DNA of 64,000 bases from Halobacteria archaeon HArc-gm2 (GCA_025517465.1 JAOPKE010000002.1:124001-188000), one strand, 5' to 3'; counted from the first letter of the stretch, positions 34,782 through 43,877 are shown. Translations and numbers: made by a program. The notes: a model not told the origin generated them from the letters alone.

Positions 34782-36530
34782 ATGGCGTCGAGCCAGGCCG
34801 AGAACAGACTCCCGACGACGATCACCGAGACGATAGCCTCGCTCGTCGACTCCTACGGGAAGATGCACATCCCCCTGGAGCGATATCTCTTCTTCATCCT
34901 GCTCCCTTCCGGGGTGTTCTTCGTCCTCTCGGTGGTCGTCGCCGTCCTGGTCGATCTGCCGATGATGATCCGGCTCCCCATCCCCTTGCTGGGATTCCTG
35001 GCGATGGGGACCGCCGTCATATACCCGAAGATACTGCTCTCACAGCGGCGCCAGCAGCTGAACGACCGGTTCCACCTCATGGTGACCCACATGACGGTGC
35101 TGGCGACGACGAAGATCGACCGGATGGAGGTGTTCCGCACGCTCGCCCGCGAGGAGGAGTACGGTGAACTCGCCAACGAGATGCACCGCATCGTCGAACT
35201 GGTCGACACCTGGAACCAGAGCCTCGACGACGCCTGCCGCCGCCGCGCCAAGGAGGTCCCCTCCGACGCGGTCTCTGACTTCCTCGACCGCCTCGCCTAC
35301 ACCCTCGGCGCCGGCCAGTCGCTGGAGGACTACCTCATCGGCGAGCAAGAGCAGATCATCCAGAACTACTCGACGGTGTACGAGGGGACCATGGACAACC
35401 TGGAGGTGATGAAGGACCTGTACCTGTCGATGGTCCTCTCGATGACGTTCGCGCTCGTGTTCGCCGTCGTCCTCCCCGTCCTGACGGGGACGAACCCGAC
35501 GATGACCGTCAGCGCCGTCATCGTGATGTACATCTTCGTCCAGTCGGGCTTCTACCTCGCCATCCGGTCGATGGCACCCTACGACCCGCTGTGGTTCCAC
35601 CCCGAGAAGTACCCCTCGCCCGCCCAGGAGCGTATCGACAAGGCCACCTACGTCGGTCTGGGACTGAGTGCCGTCCTCGCGTTCGTCTCCATCGGCGGGA
35701 TGTTCGGCGTCTCGCCGCTGACGCTGGAGCACCTCTTCTTCTTCATGGACGACGTCCCCATCCCACTCCATCCGGTCGTCCCCATCACGCCGCTGTTGAT
35801 CCCCGGCATCGTCGTCCGCCAGGAGGAACAGCGGATCAAGGGCCGCGACGACGAGTTCCCGAGCTTCATCCGCGCCCTCGGCGCGACGGAGGGCGCCAAG
35901 CAGTCGACGACGTCGAAGGTACTGAAGTCGCTCCGGAAGAAGGACTTCGGCCCGCTGACGGAGAACCTCGACCACCTCTACAAGCGACTCAACATGCGGA
36001 TCGAGCCCGAAGGTGCGTGGCGGTACTTCACCGCCGACTGTCGGTCATACCTCATCCAGACGTTCTCGGAGATGTACCTCGTCGGGCGCTCGATGGGTGG
36101 CTCGCCCAAGATGCTCGGCGAACTCATCGCCGAGAACATGAGCGAGGTCCAGCAACTCCGCAAGCAGCGCCAGCAGGCGACGGTCCAGCTCGTCGGGCTC
36201 CTCTACGGTATCACCGCCGCCTCGACGTTCGCCTTTTTCATCGGCCTCCAGGTCGTCAACATCCTCTCGGAGATGACGCTGGGCCTCGACTCCACTGCCA
36301 ACTTCGACGCCGGGTCGCTCATCCACACCGAGGTGTACAACATCCCCCTCATCGAGTTCCTGCTGGTCGTCATCATCATGTTCGGCGCGATGCTCTCGGC
36401 CCTGATGATCCGGACCGTCGACGGCGGCCACAAGCTCAACACCTACATCCACTTCGTCCTGCTGGCCTGGATCGGCGCCGTCATCTCGATCATGACGAAG
36501 TTGCTCGTCACCCAGTTCCTCGCGATCTGA
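34782..36530 (+). CDS. arlJ: Archaellum membrane platform ArlJ
   Basis: The only integral membrane protein of the motor core, related to the type II secretion F protein (TadC/PilC type). The 582-residue protein has about nine hydrophobic helices and two cytoplasmic T2SSF-like domains: RFHLMVTHMTVLATTKIDRMEVFRTLARE with LDRLAYTLGAGQSLEDYL, and DDEFPSFIRALGATEGAKQST with SEMYLVGRSMGGSPKMLGE. It ends the arl operon. The element with long inverted repeats starts about 130 bases after the stop. Confidence 0.94.
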   Translation: MASSQAENRLPTTITETIASLVDSYGKMHIPLERYLFFILLPSGVFFVLSVVVAVLVDLPMMIRLPIPLLGFLAMGTAVIYPKILLSQRRQQLNDRFHLMVTHMTVLATTKIDRMEVFRTLAREEEYGELANEMHRIVELVDTWNQSLDDACRRRAKEVPSDAVSDFLDRLAYTLGAGQSLEDYLIGEQEQIIQNYSTVYEGTMDNLEVMKDLYLSMVLSMTFALVFAVVLPVLTGTNPTMTVSAVIVMYIFVQSGFYLAIRSMAPYDPLWFHPEKYPSPAQERIDKATYVGLGLSAVLAFVSIGGMFGVSPLTLEHLFFFMDDVPIPLHPVVPITPLLIPGIVVRQEEQRIKGRDDEFPSFIRALGATEGAKQSTTSKVLKSLRKKDFGPLTENLDHLYKRLNMRIEPEGAWRYFTADCRSYLIQTFSEMYLVGRSMGGSPKMLGELIAENMSEVQQLRKQRQQATVQLVGLLYGITAASTFAFFIGLQVVNILSEMTLGLDSTANFDAGSLIHTEVYNIPLIEFLLVVIIMFGAMLSALMIRTVDGGHKLNTYIHFVLLAWIGAVISIMTKLLVTQFLAI

Positions 36531-37001
36531 GCTTCGAGTGCCGCTGGCCGTCTCGTTTCCGGGACTTCGTGCCGATCTGTTTGCTCGGTACCTGTGTGCA
36601 GGGAACAGTGGATCTACGGGATCCGAATTTAGAAGAAACGGACACAGCAAGAACCAGAAAGCCCTCGGCGTGCTCGGCTCGCGCGACTCGCTGCGCTCCT
36701 CGTGGTTCGAGAGAGCTTCGCTCTCTCGTCATCACGAAAGGCGCGAAGCGCCTTTCGAACGACTTCGCTGCGGTGCTTGCTTCGTCGGGCTTCCCCGATC
36801 CCGCCTCGCCCTTTCAGTCCACCGTCAGAGCAAGCTCTGACGAGCCCTGCCTCGCTACGCTCGGCAGGACCCCAGGCCAGCACAGCACCGCAGCCCTGCC
36901 CTCCCCCTTCCACGCGAGCGAAGCGAGTGTGGGCTCGAAAGACGAGGTGTGCCGAGTCTTTCGGTGGGTCGCGCGATGAAACGCGCTCCCGGCCGAGTGG
37001 T

Positions 37002-37111
37002 GCGGTCAGGAAGCGTGTCGCGCCGCGAGGGTGGCGCGTCAGCGCCACCTCACTGCGCGGTCAGGAAGCGTGTCGCGCCGCGAGGGTGGCGCGTCAGCGC
37101 CACCTCACTGC
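37002..37111 (+). repeat. Exact tandem duplication of a 55-bp unit (first)
   Basis: Copies 37002-37056 and 37057-37111 are identical. Each unit includes a GGTGGCGC/GCGCCACC hairpin with loop GTCA and the sequence AAGCGTGTCGCGCCGC, which also occurs once in element copy B. Confidence 0.85.
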
Positions 37112-37206
37112 GAACGGCGCCAGCCGTGAGCAAGGCGCGACCGGGGAGGAGTGGTGGAGCTAATCGCGAGCGCGTGCCGGAGGCCGCGCGAGTAAGGCTG
37201 GTCCTG

Positions 37207-37316
37207 GTGTCCTGGCGAGCGAAGCGAGCCAGGGCTCAGGAGAGCTTGCTCTCCTGGTGGAGTGTCCTGGCGAGCGAAGCGAGCCAGGGCTCAGGAGAGC
37301 TTGCTCTCCTGGTGGA
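37207..37316 (+). repeat. Exact tandem duplication of a 55-bp unit (second)
   Basis: Copies 37207-37261 and 37262-37316 are identical and unrelated in sequence to the first 55-bp unit. Each unit contains two hairpins: CCTGGC with GCCAGG around GAGCGAAGCGA, and AGGAGAGC/GCTCTCCT with loop TT. Confidence 0.85.
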
Positions 37317-37604
37317 ATGAAAGGGCGAGGCACGGTGAACGAAGCACGGACCCACAAGCACCGTGGTTCGAGAGAGCGAAGCTCTCTCGTCATCACGAAA
37401 GGCGCGCAGCGCCTTTCGAACGACAGTGCAACGAGGAGCGCAGTGCGGTCCGCGCGAGTTCAGCGTGCCGAGGGCTTTCGACGTGTTTGACGTCGCGTTC
37501 ACACCGGAACCATCGACTCCACCGATCGCTCACCACACGTACTACACTGGTCGTACCCGAACACTCGAAGAAAATAGCGCGCGACGAAGGACTCGATTCC
37601 CTGG

Positions 37605-37835
37605 TCACCGGCGCTGTGCCTCTGCCGCCCGGTCTCTCGCGGTCGGGTCGTTGCCCATCCAGAGCGCGATGGCGCCGATGCCGGCGAGAATGGCGAGGGC
37701 GGCCGTCAGCCCGACGGTGAGCGGCCACTCCAGGGCCGCCATCGATTCACCGATGGCCAGCAGCCCCAGGACGATGAATCCGAGGAGCGAGAACCAGCCG
37801 AACCAGCCGATGTGGTTGTCAGTGTTCGTGGACAT
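37605..37835 (-). CDS. Small membrane protein, 76 residues
   Basis: Two hydrophobic segments (GWFGWFSLLGFIVLGLLAI and LTVGLTAALAILAGIGAIALWMG) joined by SMAALEWP, with a charged C-tail (DPTARDRAAEAQRR). The start at 37835 (MSTNTDNHIG) is preferred over 37865 because a TATA-like ATATATGG overlaps the longer start. Family and function are unknown; the low-complexity helical hairpin is typical of small haloarchaeal membrane proteins. Confidence 0.6.
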   Translation of the reverse strand: MSTNTDNHIGWFGWFSLLGFIVLGLLAIGESMAALEWPLTVGLTAALAILAGIGAIALWMGNDPTARDRAAEAQRR

Positions 37836-37955
37836 TGCGGGTGGCAGTTGGGGCTCCGTGACCATATATTGTCGGATATCTAACTATTGGGTTGCTGTCC
37901 GGCGTTCACTGGCGCGATGGCGGCGTCTTATCGAACTCGATCGGCGTGCAGTTGA

Positions 37956-38312
37956 TCACCACGGTCCGCCGTTGTCGTCACGTCCGGGACTCTCCGACGA
38001 CCGACGAACCGATTCGAGAACGACCCCTGCCTCGAACTCACCGCGTTCGGCCGCTTTCGCTCGACGGATATCGTCGAGTTCGGTCGACGACGAGCCGTAC
38101 GCCGCGGCGAGCGCGTCGACCACCGCCAGCACGTCCGCCAGTTCTACGACGTCGCCGCTCTCGTGGAACTCCGCGACCTCCTCGTCGAGTTTGTCGTGGA
38201 GACGCTCGCGGTACTCCTCGCCCTCGACGACGTGGGTCATCGGCTCGTCGCCGTCGGTCCTGATCACCTCGGGAATATCGTCGCGAACGAGCTTGTCGTA
38301 CGTCTCGCGCAT
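37956..38312 (-). CDS. MazG-like nucleotide pyrophosphohydrolase
   Basis: A 118-residue all-alpha protein of the MazG/PRA-PH superfamily: MRETYDKLVRDDIPEVI opening, then the metal-binding helices LDEEVAEFHESGDVVELADVLAVVDALAA (Glu-x2-Glu and Glu-x2-Asp pattern). Such proteins cleave nucleoside triphosphates to monophosphate and pyrophosphate and may clean up damaged nucleotides; some homologues are annotated phosphoribosyl-ATP pyrophosphohydrolase, but histidine synthesis is not indicated here. The start is Met at 38312; 17 residues upstream in frame are not family-like. It is divergent from the LEA2 gene. Confidence 0.78.
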   Translation of the reverse strand: MRETYDKLVRDDIPEVIRTDGDEPMTHVVEGEEYRERLHDKLDEEVAEFHESGDVVELADVLAVVDALAAAYGSSSTELDDIRRAKAAERGEFEAGVVLESVRRSSESPGRDDNGGPW

Positions 38313-38403
38313 ACGGGTCGGTCGACGCCCCGCCACATCTGTCGTTCGGTCGACTGTTTCCAAGCCGCAAGGCTAAGGCCCGCTCGCGGGAGACACCTCT
38401 CTC

Positions 38404-39642
38404 ATGGCACTTGGACGGTTCGCCGCGATGCTGCTGGGCAGCAAACTTCGCGTCGTCGCGGTGGGCATCGGACTGCTCGTCGCCGTCGGCGCGGCCGGCG
38501 CGGCCACGGGGATTCTCGGGGCGCCGAGCGTCGCCGGCATCGAGAACCACTTCGGCGACGTGAACGAGACGACCACCGACGTCCACACCGACATCGTCGT
38601 GGACAACCCCAACCCCGTCGGCGTGCAACTCGGCGGGACGACCGTCGACTACGCCGTCGAGATGAACGGCATCACGATGGCCACTGGCACCAAGGCGGGC
38701 GTCGGCGTCGAGACGGGCAACTCCACCGTCGACGTCACCTCGCGCCTCCACAACGACCGGATCCCGGCGTGGTGGGTCAGCCACCTCCAGAACGGGGAGT
38801 CGACGGCGCTGACCGTCGACGCCGACGTCCATTCCTCGATGGTCGGCCAGTCCTTCGGCGCGCCCTCCGTCGAGCGCGAGATAGAGACTGACATCAGTTC
38901 GTCGTTCGACTCCACGGAGACCCAGCCTATCGACGCGAACCAGCCCCTCGTGAGCGACCCGGTCCTCTACCTCAACGAGACCGAGGGCGAGTGGGGCGAG
39001 GTGACCGAGGAGGAGACGCCCATCGTGATGGCCTTCACCCTCTACAACCCGAAGGACTACCCCATCAGCGCCTCCGCCATCGGCTACGACGTCACGATGA
39101 ACGACCTCGCCGTCGGCGAGGGGTCGACCGACAGCGCGGTCACCATTCCGCCGGGCGAGACGCGGACCATCGAGGCGACGACGGTCATCGACAACGGCCT
39201 CCTCGACGAGTGGTGGGTCTCCCACCTCGAACGGAACCAGGTCACCGACCTGGAGATCCAGTTCTACGCCCGTTTCGACCTCTCGGCGGCCGGCGCCGGT
39301 GATATCCGCGTCCCTCTCGACAGCGTGACCCACGAGATCGAGACCGACATGTTCGGCAACAAGGACGAGTATCCGACCGGCAGTGCCGAGAACGCCAGCG
39401 CCAGTGACGGCGACGACTCCAGCGACGCCGATGGCGACGAGTCAACGCCGACGCCGACGAACGACGACTCGACGGCGACCGACGACGGCGACATCCTCTC
39501 CGGCGGTGACGACGAGACCGAACCCGGATCCGGGTCGCCGACGTCGACGGCGACGGAGACGCCGACCGAGACGGACACCGCGACTGGGACCGACGACGGT
39601 GGCGACGGCGACGACGGCGGGATTCTCGACGTCACGCTCTGA
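38404..39642 (+). CDS. LEA type 2 (WHy) domain protein
   Basis: A 412-residue membrane-anchored protein with N-terminal helix LRVVAVGIGLLVAVGAAGAATG. Two tandem LEA2/WHy-like repeats follow: VVDNPNPVGVQLGGTTVDYAVEMNG in the first and FTLYNPKDYPISASAIGYDVTMND in the second, both with a WWVSHL motif. The C-terminal about 80 residues are Asp/Ser/Thr-rich low-complexity sequence and end on a short hydrophobic stretch (GGILDVTL). LEA2 proteins stabilise cell components under water or salt stress, but the role in haloarchaea is unknown. The domain most likely faces outside. Confidence 0.75.
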   Translation: MALGRFAAMLLGSKLRVVAVGIGLLVAVGAAGAATGILGAPSVAGIENHFGDVNETTTDVHTDIVVDNPNPVGVQLGGTTVDYAVEMNGITMATGTKAGVGVETGNSTVDVTSRLHNDRIPAWWVSHLQNGESTALTVDADVHSSMVGQSFGAPSVEREIETDISSSFDSTETQPIDANQPLVSDPVLYLNETEGEWGEVTEEETPIVMAFTLYNPKDYPISASAIGYDVTMNDLAVGEGSTDSAVTIPPGETRTIEATTVIDNGLLDEWWVSHLERNQVTDLEIQFYARFDLSAAGAGDIRVPLDSVTHEIETDMFGNKDEYPTGSAENASASDGDDSSDADGDESTPTPTNDDSTATDDGDILSGGDDETEPGSGSPTSTATETPTETDTATGTDDGGDGDDGGILDVTL

Positions 39643-39733
39643 CCGGTCCACTCGACACCCTCCGACCAGCCTCCCGTCGCACGCGCCCGCCCGAGTCGCG
39701 AAACTTTTCACCGCGTCCGTGTTTCTCTCCGGT

Positions 39734-40168
39734 ATGAGCAAACGCGAGGAGTTTCTCGCCGGCGAGCGCGTCGAGGACATCGCCTTCTTCCTCCACGAGG
39801 ATAGCGTCGGGAACGTCGACGCCCTCTCGGAGTACGCCGAACAGGTCGGAGACGGCCTGGTCCTCGTGCTGGACGGCGACCAGGGCCGCAGCGCCTTCCA
39901 GTCGGCGACCGGGCTGGACCCGATGGCGCTGGCCAAGCGGGCGATGGGCACCGACGGCGAGATCGATCGCGATCTGACCGGCGGCGTCTGTCCGAACGCC
40001 GACGGGGAGTCCGACGACGACCACGTCGCCAAGTTCGTCTTCGCCTTCGCCGAGGAACAGAACGAGGAGGTCGGCGGTATCTACGAGCGAGGCGACGTCG
40101 TCCACTCGTACGCGGTGTGTACCTGCGGCGAGGCCTACTCGGAGAAGTGGGTCGTCGGCGAGGAGTGA
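39734..40168 (+). CDS. DUF5807-like haloarchaeal protein
   Basis: A 144-residue soluble acidic protein matching haloarchaeal DUF5807 proteins: MSKREEFLAGERVEDIAFFLHEDSVGN opening, DGLVLVLDGDQGRSAFQSATGLDPM, and C-terminal VVHSYAVCTCGEAYSEKWVVG with a Cys-x-Cys pair that might bind metal. The start is set at 39734 because the long upstream part is not family-like. Function is unknown. It is followed by the convergent cetZ gene about 100 bases away. Confidence 0.78.
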   Translation: MSKREEFLAGERVEDIAFFLHEDSVGNVDALSEYAEQVGDGLVLVLDGDQGRSAFQSATGLDPMALAKRAMGTDGEIDRDLTGGVCPNADGESDDDHVAKFVFAFAEEQNEEVGGIYERGDVVHSYAVCTCGEAYSEKWVVGEE

Positions 40169-40269
40169 GGGTTCGAGGAGGGGCTGGGTGCGGTGGGGTC
40201 GGAGGAGAGCAGCGTCGGCGAGGGAGAGGGCCGGACCGACCGCGTCAGGGGGACCAGGCGGCGGAGCGC

Positions 40270-41472
40270 TCAGAACAGCGACGTGAGTTCTTCGGCGCCG
40301 TCGTGGACGAGTTTCTGGAGGTTGTCCTCGCGCCGTGCGTCGCGCTGTGCGATGTTGTCCTGTGCCTCGATGGCGACTTGCTGGAGTTCCTTGAACCGGG
40401 GGACGTTGTGGACGCCAGAGAGTAACACCAGGCTCGCCACGCTACCCGACGACGGGAGGGGGTAGTCGCCGCCGCGGACCTCCATCGACCCGGTCTCTTC
40501 TTCGAGCCACTGGCGGCCCCGCTCGATGCCCTTCCGGTCGAGGTGCTCCGTCGGACCGCCGACGACGACGAGGGACTTCTCCGCGCCCTGTATATCGCAG
40601 GGGAGCGTGAGCCGACCGAGCGCGGCCTTGCGGACCAGCGCAGTGATGCGGTTGGTCGTGTTGGCGCTGTCGAGGCCGTCGCCCGTGCCGCTCCTCCCGT
40701 CGCCGCGACCGCGATTCCCGCCCACGCGCGACAGGAATCCTCCGTCGCCCGACCGGTCGACGTCCTCGGCGGCGTAGCCAACCGTCGAGACGCCGCCGCT
40801 CGAGAGGGTGTTGATAATCTCTGAGGAGTCGACGACGCTCTCGGCGACTTCGGCGTTGCCGTCGACCTCGCCCGCCGCGAACAGCATCCCGAAGCGGGTG
40901 GCTATCTCCTCGTTTATCGCCTCGAAGCCGTCGCGCATCGACTCGCCCGTCGTCCGCCAGGCGTCGTTGTCGAACACGAGGAGGTTGTCCACCTCGCGAA
41001 CGAACGTCTGGAACGAACGCGCGGCGTTGAGGGTGTAGATGCCACCCTCGTCTCGTCCGGGCAGGATACCCAGGCCGTACACCGGTTCGGTGTAGATGTG
41101 CTTGAGATGCTTGGCCAGCACCGGCGCGCCGCCGCTGCCAGTGCCACCGCCCAGGCCGGCCACGACGAGGAACGCGTCCACCTCGTGGACCGGAATATCG
41201 TCGAGGGCGCTCTGTATCTCGTCGATGTCCGCCTCGGCGATCTCGGCGCCGAGTTCGTTGTCCGCGCCGACGCCGTGGCCCTTCACGCGCGACTGCCCGA
41301 TCAGGACCCGGCTGTCCTCGGGGACGTGCTCCAGCCCCTGGAGGTCGACCGACGCGGTGTTGACCGCGACGGGGTCTGTGAAGACGTCCACCCCCGTTCG
41401 CTGCTCGTACTCGACGAATCGGTCGACGATCTTTCCGCCTGCCTGCCCGAAGCCGATGAGTGCCAGTTTCAT
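40270..41472 (-). CDS. cetZ: CetZ tubulin-like protein
   Basis: A 400-residue GTP-binding cytoskeletal protein of the CetZ group (tubulin/FtsZ superfamily), which in Haloferax controls rod-cell development and swimming. The nucleotide-binding T1 region is LALIGFGQAGGKIVDRF, and the tubulin signature is LGGGTGSGGAPV. The C-terminal domain (TLPCDIQGAEKSLVVVGGP, LVLLSGVHNVPRF) lacks the FtsZ-type C-tail. A low-complexity Gly/Arg/Asp stretch (GGNRGRGDGRSGTGDG) lies in the loop before the C-terminal half. The start MKLALIGF at 41472 is clear. Confidence 0.93.
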   Translation of the reverse strand: MKLALIGFGQAGGKIVDRFVEYEQRTGVDVFTDPVAVNTASVDLQGLEHVPEDSRVLIGQSRVKGHGVGADNELGAEIAEADIDEIQSALDDIPVHEVDAFLVVAGLGGGTGSGGAPVLAKHLKHIYTEPVYGLGILPGRDEGGIYTLNAARSFQTFVREVDNLLVFDNDAWRTTGESMRDGFEAINEEIATRFGMLFAAGEVDGNAEVAESVVDSSEIINTLSSGGVSTVGYAAEDVDRSGDGGFLSRVGGNRGRGDGRSGTGDGLDSANTTNRITALVRKAALGRLTLPCDIQGAEKSLVVVGGPTEHLDRKGIERGRQWLEEETGSMEVRGGDYPLPSSGSVASLVLLSGVHNVPRFKELQQVAIEAQDNIAQRDARREDNLQKLVHDGAEELTSLF

Positions 41473-41713
41473 GGTTGGAAGGTCCGGGGGTGCGTTCGCG
41501 CTCGACCCCTCGTCGTCGTGGTGAGGAATCCCATCTCACCGGCGACTGCCCCCGCGTCACTCCGTCCAACACGCTGGATGTCCCTTGTTATTCTGTCACT
41601 TACCACCTCCCCACCAGAATCGTTCCGGACTGCATACGGTACCAGAATCGCAAGAAAGCAGGCGGATCTACGCTGAACGTCGCCGCCACCTCCGCTCTGC
41701 CGGACCGCTGGGG

Positions 41714-42166
41714 TCACTCGTCTCGCAAGTCGCGCACGAACCCGGTCTTCGCCTCGCGGTCGAAGCCGCAGCTCTCGTAGAACTGTAACTTCCACTCCGC
41801 CTCCGTTCCGGTCAGCAGCATGACCTTGTAACAGTCGCGCGCCTCGGCACGGTCGACGGCCGCCTCGACGCACAGTTTACCGAATCCCTCACCCCGGAAC
41901 TCCTCGTGGGTCACCACGTTCTCGATAACGGCGAACGGCCTCGCGTTCCGGGTTAGATTCGGCGTTACCGAAAGCACGCACGACGAGACCAGCCGGTCGT
42001 CGTGTTCGACGACGACGACGTCGAGCGAGTCGTCGGCCAGCATCTCCTCCCACTGACCCCACAACGCCTCGTCCCGGGCGAGGACCGGATCCTCGGGATT
42101 GAGCATCTGGTACAGTTCCAGGAGGTCGTCCAGTTCGTCCGATCGAATCGTCCTGGCAGCGGCCAT
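41714..42166 (-). CDS. GNAT-family N-acetyltransferase
   Basis: A 150-residue acetyltransferase with the acetyl-CoA motif VIENVVTHEEFRGEGFGKLCVEAAV (the Arg-x-x-Gly-x-Gly/Ala pattern appears as RGEGFG) and the C-terminal FYESCGFDREAKTGF. Members transfer acetyl groups to amines of small molecules or proteins; the substrate is unknown. Start MAAARTIRSDELDDLLELY at 42166 is chosen; six residues upstream in frame are optional. It lies between cetZ and the lipase gene on the same strand but with gaps over 200 bases. Confidence 0.85.
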   Translation of the reverse strand: MAAARTIRSDELDDLLELYQMLNPEDPVLARDEALWGQWEEMLADDSLDVVVVEHDDRLVSSCVLSVTPNLTRNARPFAVIENVVTHEEFRGEGFGKLCVEAAVDRAEARDCYKVMLLTGTEAEWKLQFYESCGFDREAKTGFVRDLRDE

Positions 42167-42464
42167 CGTGGTCAGTGCCCTCACGGTGCTCCACCGCGAT
42201 TAAGACGGTTGTGATATCCTACTGTCGCGAGCGATCACCGGCACCCCACCCGGCACCGCTCGCCGTCGACGCGTGCGCCGTTTTGCGTGCCGGGCAACGA
42301 GAATCGCTACGCCCCCCGCCCCCGATCGGGGCCGGTCTCGTGGTGCGAACCAGTCGCACAGCGGTATCGACGATCGGGGCGACGAGTCCGGGACGACGAC
42401 GTCATCCCGCGGTTCGGTAGCGAACCCGACGTCTTCGCCGGCGGACCAGTCGGACGAACCGGCG

Positions 42465-43661
42465 CTATGGCGCCGGCGCCCGCTCGGTCACGCTGTTGCC
42501 CGCCTCGTCGGTGACGGTCAGTTCGACGGTGTCTTTCCACCAGGAGAACGTGTCGAGTTCGTGGCGGCCCTCGGCCGTTGAGCCCGAGACGTCGCTGGCG
42601 GCGCTGTCGAGCGTCCGGCCCGAGTAGCTGAGGAGCGTGGATTCGACCGTCGCGAGGTCACCACCCTCGACCGAGACGGTCCACTCGACGTCGGGGTCGT
42701 TGCCGAATCTCTCCTCCGAAACGTCGAACGTGTCGATGATGGGCTCGGTGTCCGTGGGCGGTTCGGAAGGCGTCTCGCTCGACGACCCGGTCTCTGTCTC
42801 CGTCGGTGACGTCGTTTCGGTCGCCGTCTCCGTGGACGTCCCGCCGTTCCCCCTGTCGACCCCGGAGACGTAGTTGTCGACGATCGCCTGCACGCACCCG
42901 CTGCTCGTCTTGTAGGTCGTGTGACCCGACACAGAATCGCTCACGTCCACGTCGGCGTAGTTCGACGGCAGCGCTCCCGACGAACAGCTCGCAGGCCCGC
43001 CGCCGAGGCGGGCGATACCGTCGTTCGTCGAGTAGTAGTTCCCGACGGACTTCGCAGCAGCGTCGATGGCGTCGTGGTACTCCGACCCGTCGCAGGGTGC
43101 GTCCGAGGCCACGTACGATCCGATCGAGTCGGCGTTGGCGACAGTGAATCGGCCGTCCGCGCCGGCCAGGAACTCGAACGTGACGATGCCCCCCATCGAG
43201 TGCCCCAGGACCCGGATCGTCGTTTTGGGATTCTCCTCCAGGTACGCGGCCATCCAGTCGGCGAAGACGCCGCCCTGGTCGCGAGCGTTCGACAGCGCGC
43301 CGAATGGTCCCCCGCTGTCGTCCCAGGTCACCGCCGTGACCGTCTCTGTGTTGCCGGCCTCACGCAGGGTTCCCTGTAGTCGCCGGGCCTCGCTGACACT
43401 GAGCGACGAGGCCGAGTAGCCGTGGACGTTGAAAACGACCTCGTCCTCTCCCTGTGGCGCGTCCGTTACCGGTGGCACGCCGTCCCGCAGGTCCAGTTCG
43501 CGTATCTCGTCGGTGTCGGCGGCCCCCGGACTCGTCACTGCGTTGAGTCCGACAGCGCCGACGACGCTCGCCCCGGCGGTTTTGAGCAGATCCCGCCGCG
43601 AACGCCCGTCTGACGATTCCCCGTTCTCCCCGTCCCCGTCAGAACATCGGTTCGGTGTCAT
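42465..43661 (-). CDS. Tat-exported lipase-like alpha/beta hydrolase
   Basis: A 398-residue secreted enzyme. It carries a twin-arginine signal (SRRDLLKTAGASVVGAVGL), then an alpha/beta hydrolase core with VFNVHGYSAS, the nucleophile elbow TIRVLGHSMGGIVTFEF, and Asp/His region later. After about residue 270 comes a Thr/Ser/Glu linker (STETATETTSPTETET), then an Ig-like C-terminal domain (EVEWTVSVEGG, YSGRTLDSAASDV) of about 100 residues. It probably acts on esters outside the cell; substrate unknown. The AT-rich 5' region (TTATAATTAT, 43711-43728) contains the likely promoter. Confidence 0.82.
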   Translation of the reverse strand: MTPNRCSDGDGENGESSDGRSRRDLLKTAGASVVGAVGLNAVTSPGAADTDEIRELDLRDGVPPVTDAPQGEDEVVFNVHGYSASSLSVSEARRLQGTLREAGNTETVTAVTWDDSGGPFGALSNARDQGGVFADWMAAYLEENPKTTIRVLGHSMGGIVTFEFLAGADGRFTVANADSIGSYVASDAPCDGSEYHDAIDAAAKSVGNYYSTNDGIARLGGGPASCSSGALPSNYADVDVSDSVSGHTTYKTSSGCVQAIVDNYVSGVDRGNGGTSTETATETTSPTETETGSSSETPSEPPTDTEPIIDTFDVSEERFGNDPDVEWTVSVEGGDLATVESTLLSYSGRTLDSAASDVSGSTAEGRHELDTFSWWKDTVELTVTDEAGNSVTERAPAP

Positions 43662-43877
43662 GTGTTCTCGACCGCTCTTCGGAGCGGTACGTTCCGTCGT
43701 TTACGGGTGTTTATAATTATTATTTCATCGCTAACGACGTTCATTAAATTGGGGATCGGCCCGGGCCAGCGCCGCCGCCCCACGACGTCACACGCAGGAC
43801 GCTCGCTGGTTACCGCTCGGTGTCGACGTCTTCGTCTGGCTCGCGGTTTTCACCGCTCGCCTTTTCGAGGGCTCGTT

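Larger units (their letters stand above)
36657..37479. repeat. Long-inverted-repeat element, copy A
   Basis: An 823-bp non-coding element. Left end GAAAGCCCTCGGCGTGCTC (36657-36675) faces right end GCCGAGGGCTTTC (37467-37479). Inside, inverted pairs occur in mirror order: CTGCGCTCCTCG 36691-36702 with CGAGGAGCGCAG 37432-37443; CGGTGCTTG 36771-36779 with CAAGCACCG 37355-37363; CCTCGCCCTTTCAGTCC 36804-36820 with 37314-37330 (one mismatch). A 60-bp block at 36702-36762 is repeated directly at 37363-37424 and forms two hairpins (GAGAGAGC/GCTCTCTC and GAAAGGCGC/GCGCCTTTC). Interior sequence also matches copy B. It is enlarged by two 55-bp tandem duplications. Confidence 0.75.
36531..37604. other. 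1.07-kb gene-free spacer after the arl operon
   Basis: No gene is supported. The flanks (36531-36656 and 37480-37604) show nothing I recognise; the rest is the element described at 36657-37479. Short open frames of up to about 150 codons on both strands are Arg/Ser-rich and follow the hairpin symmetry. Confidence 0.75.

Noticed and set aside
37002-37316. Possible CRISPR array or other spacer-repeat system
   Set aside because: Only two contiguous copies of each unit exist, without spacers, and no cas genes are nearby.
36949-37320. Reading frames of 120-150 codons in element copy A
   Set aside because: They repeat with the 55-bp duplications and hairpins, are Arg/Ser-rich and have no start context or family likeness.
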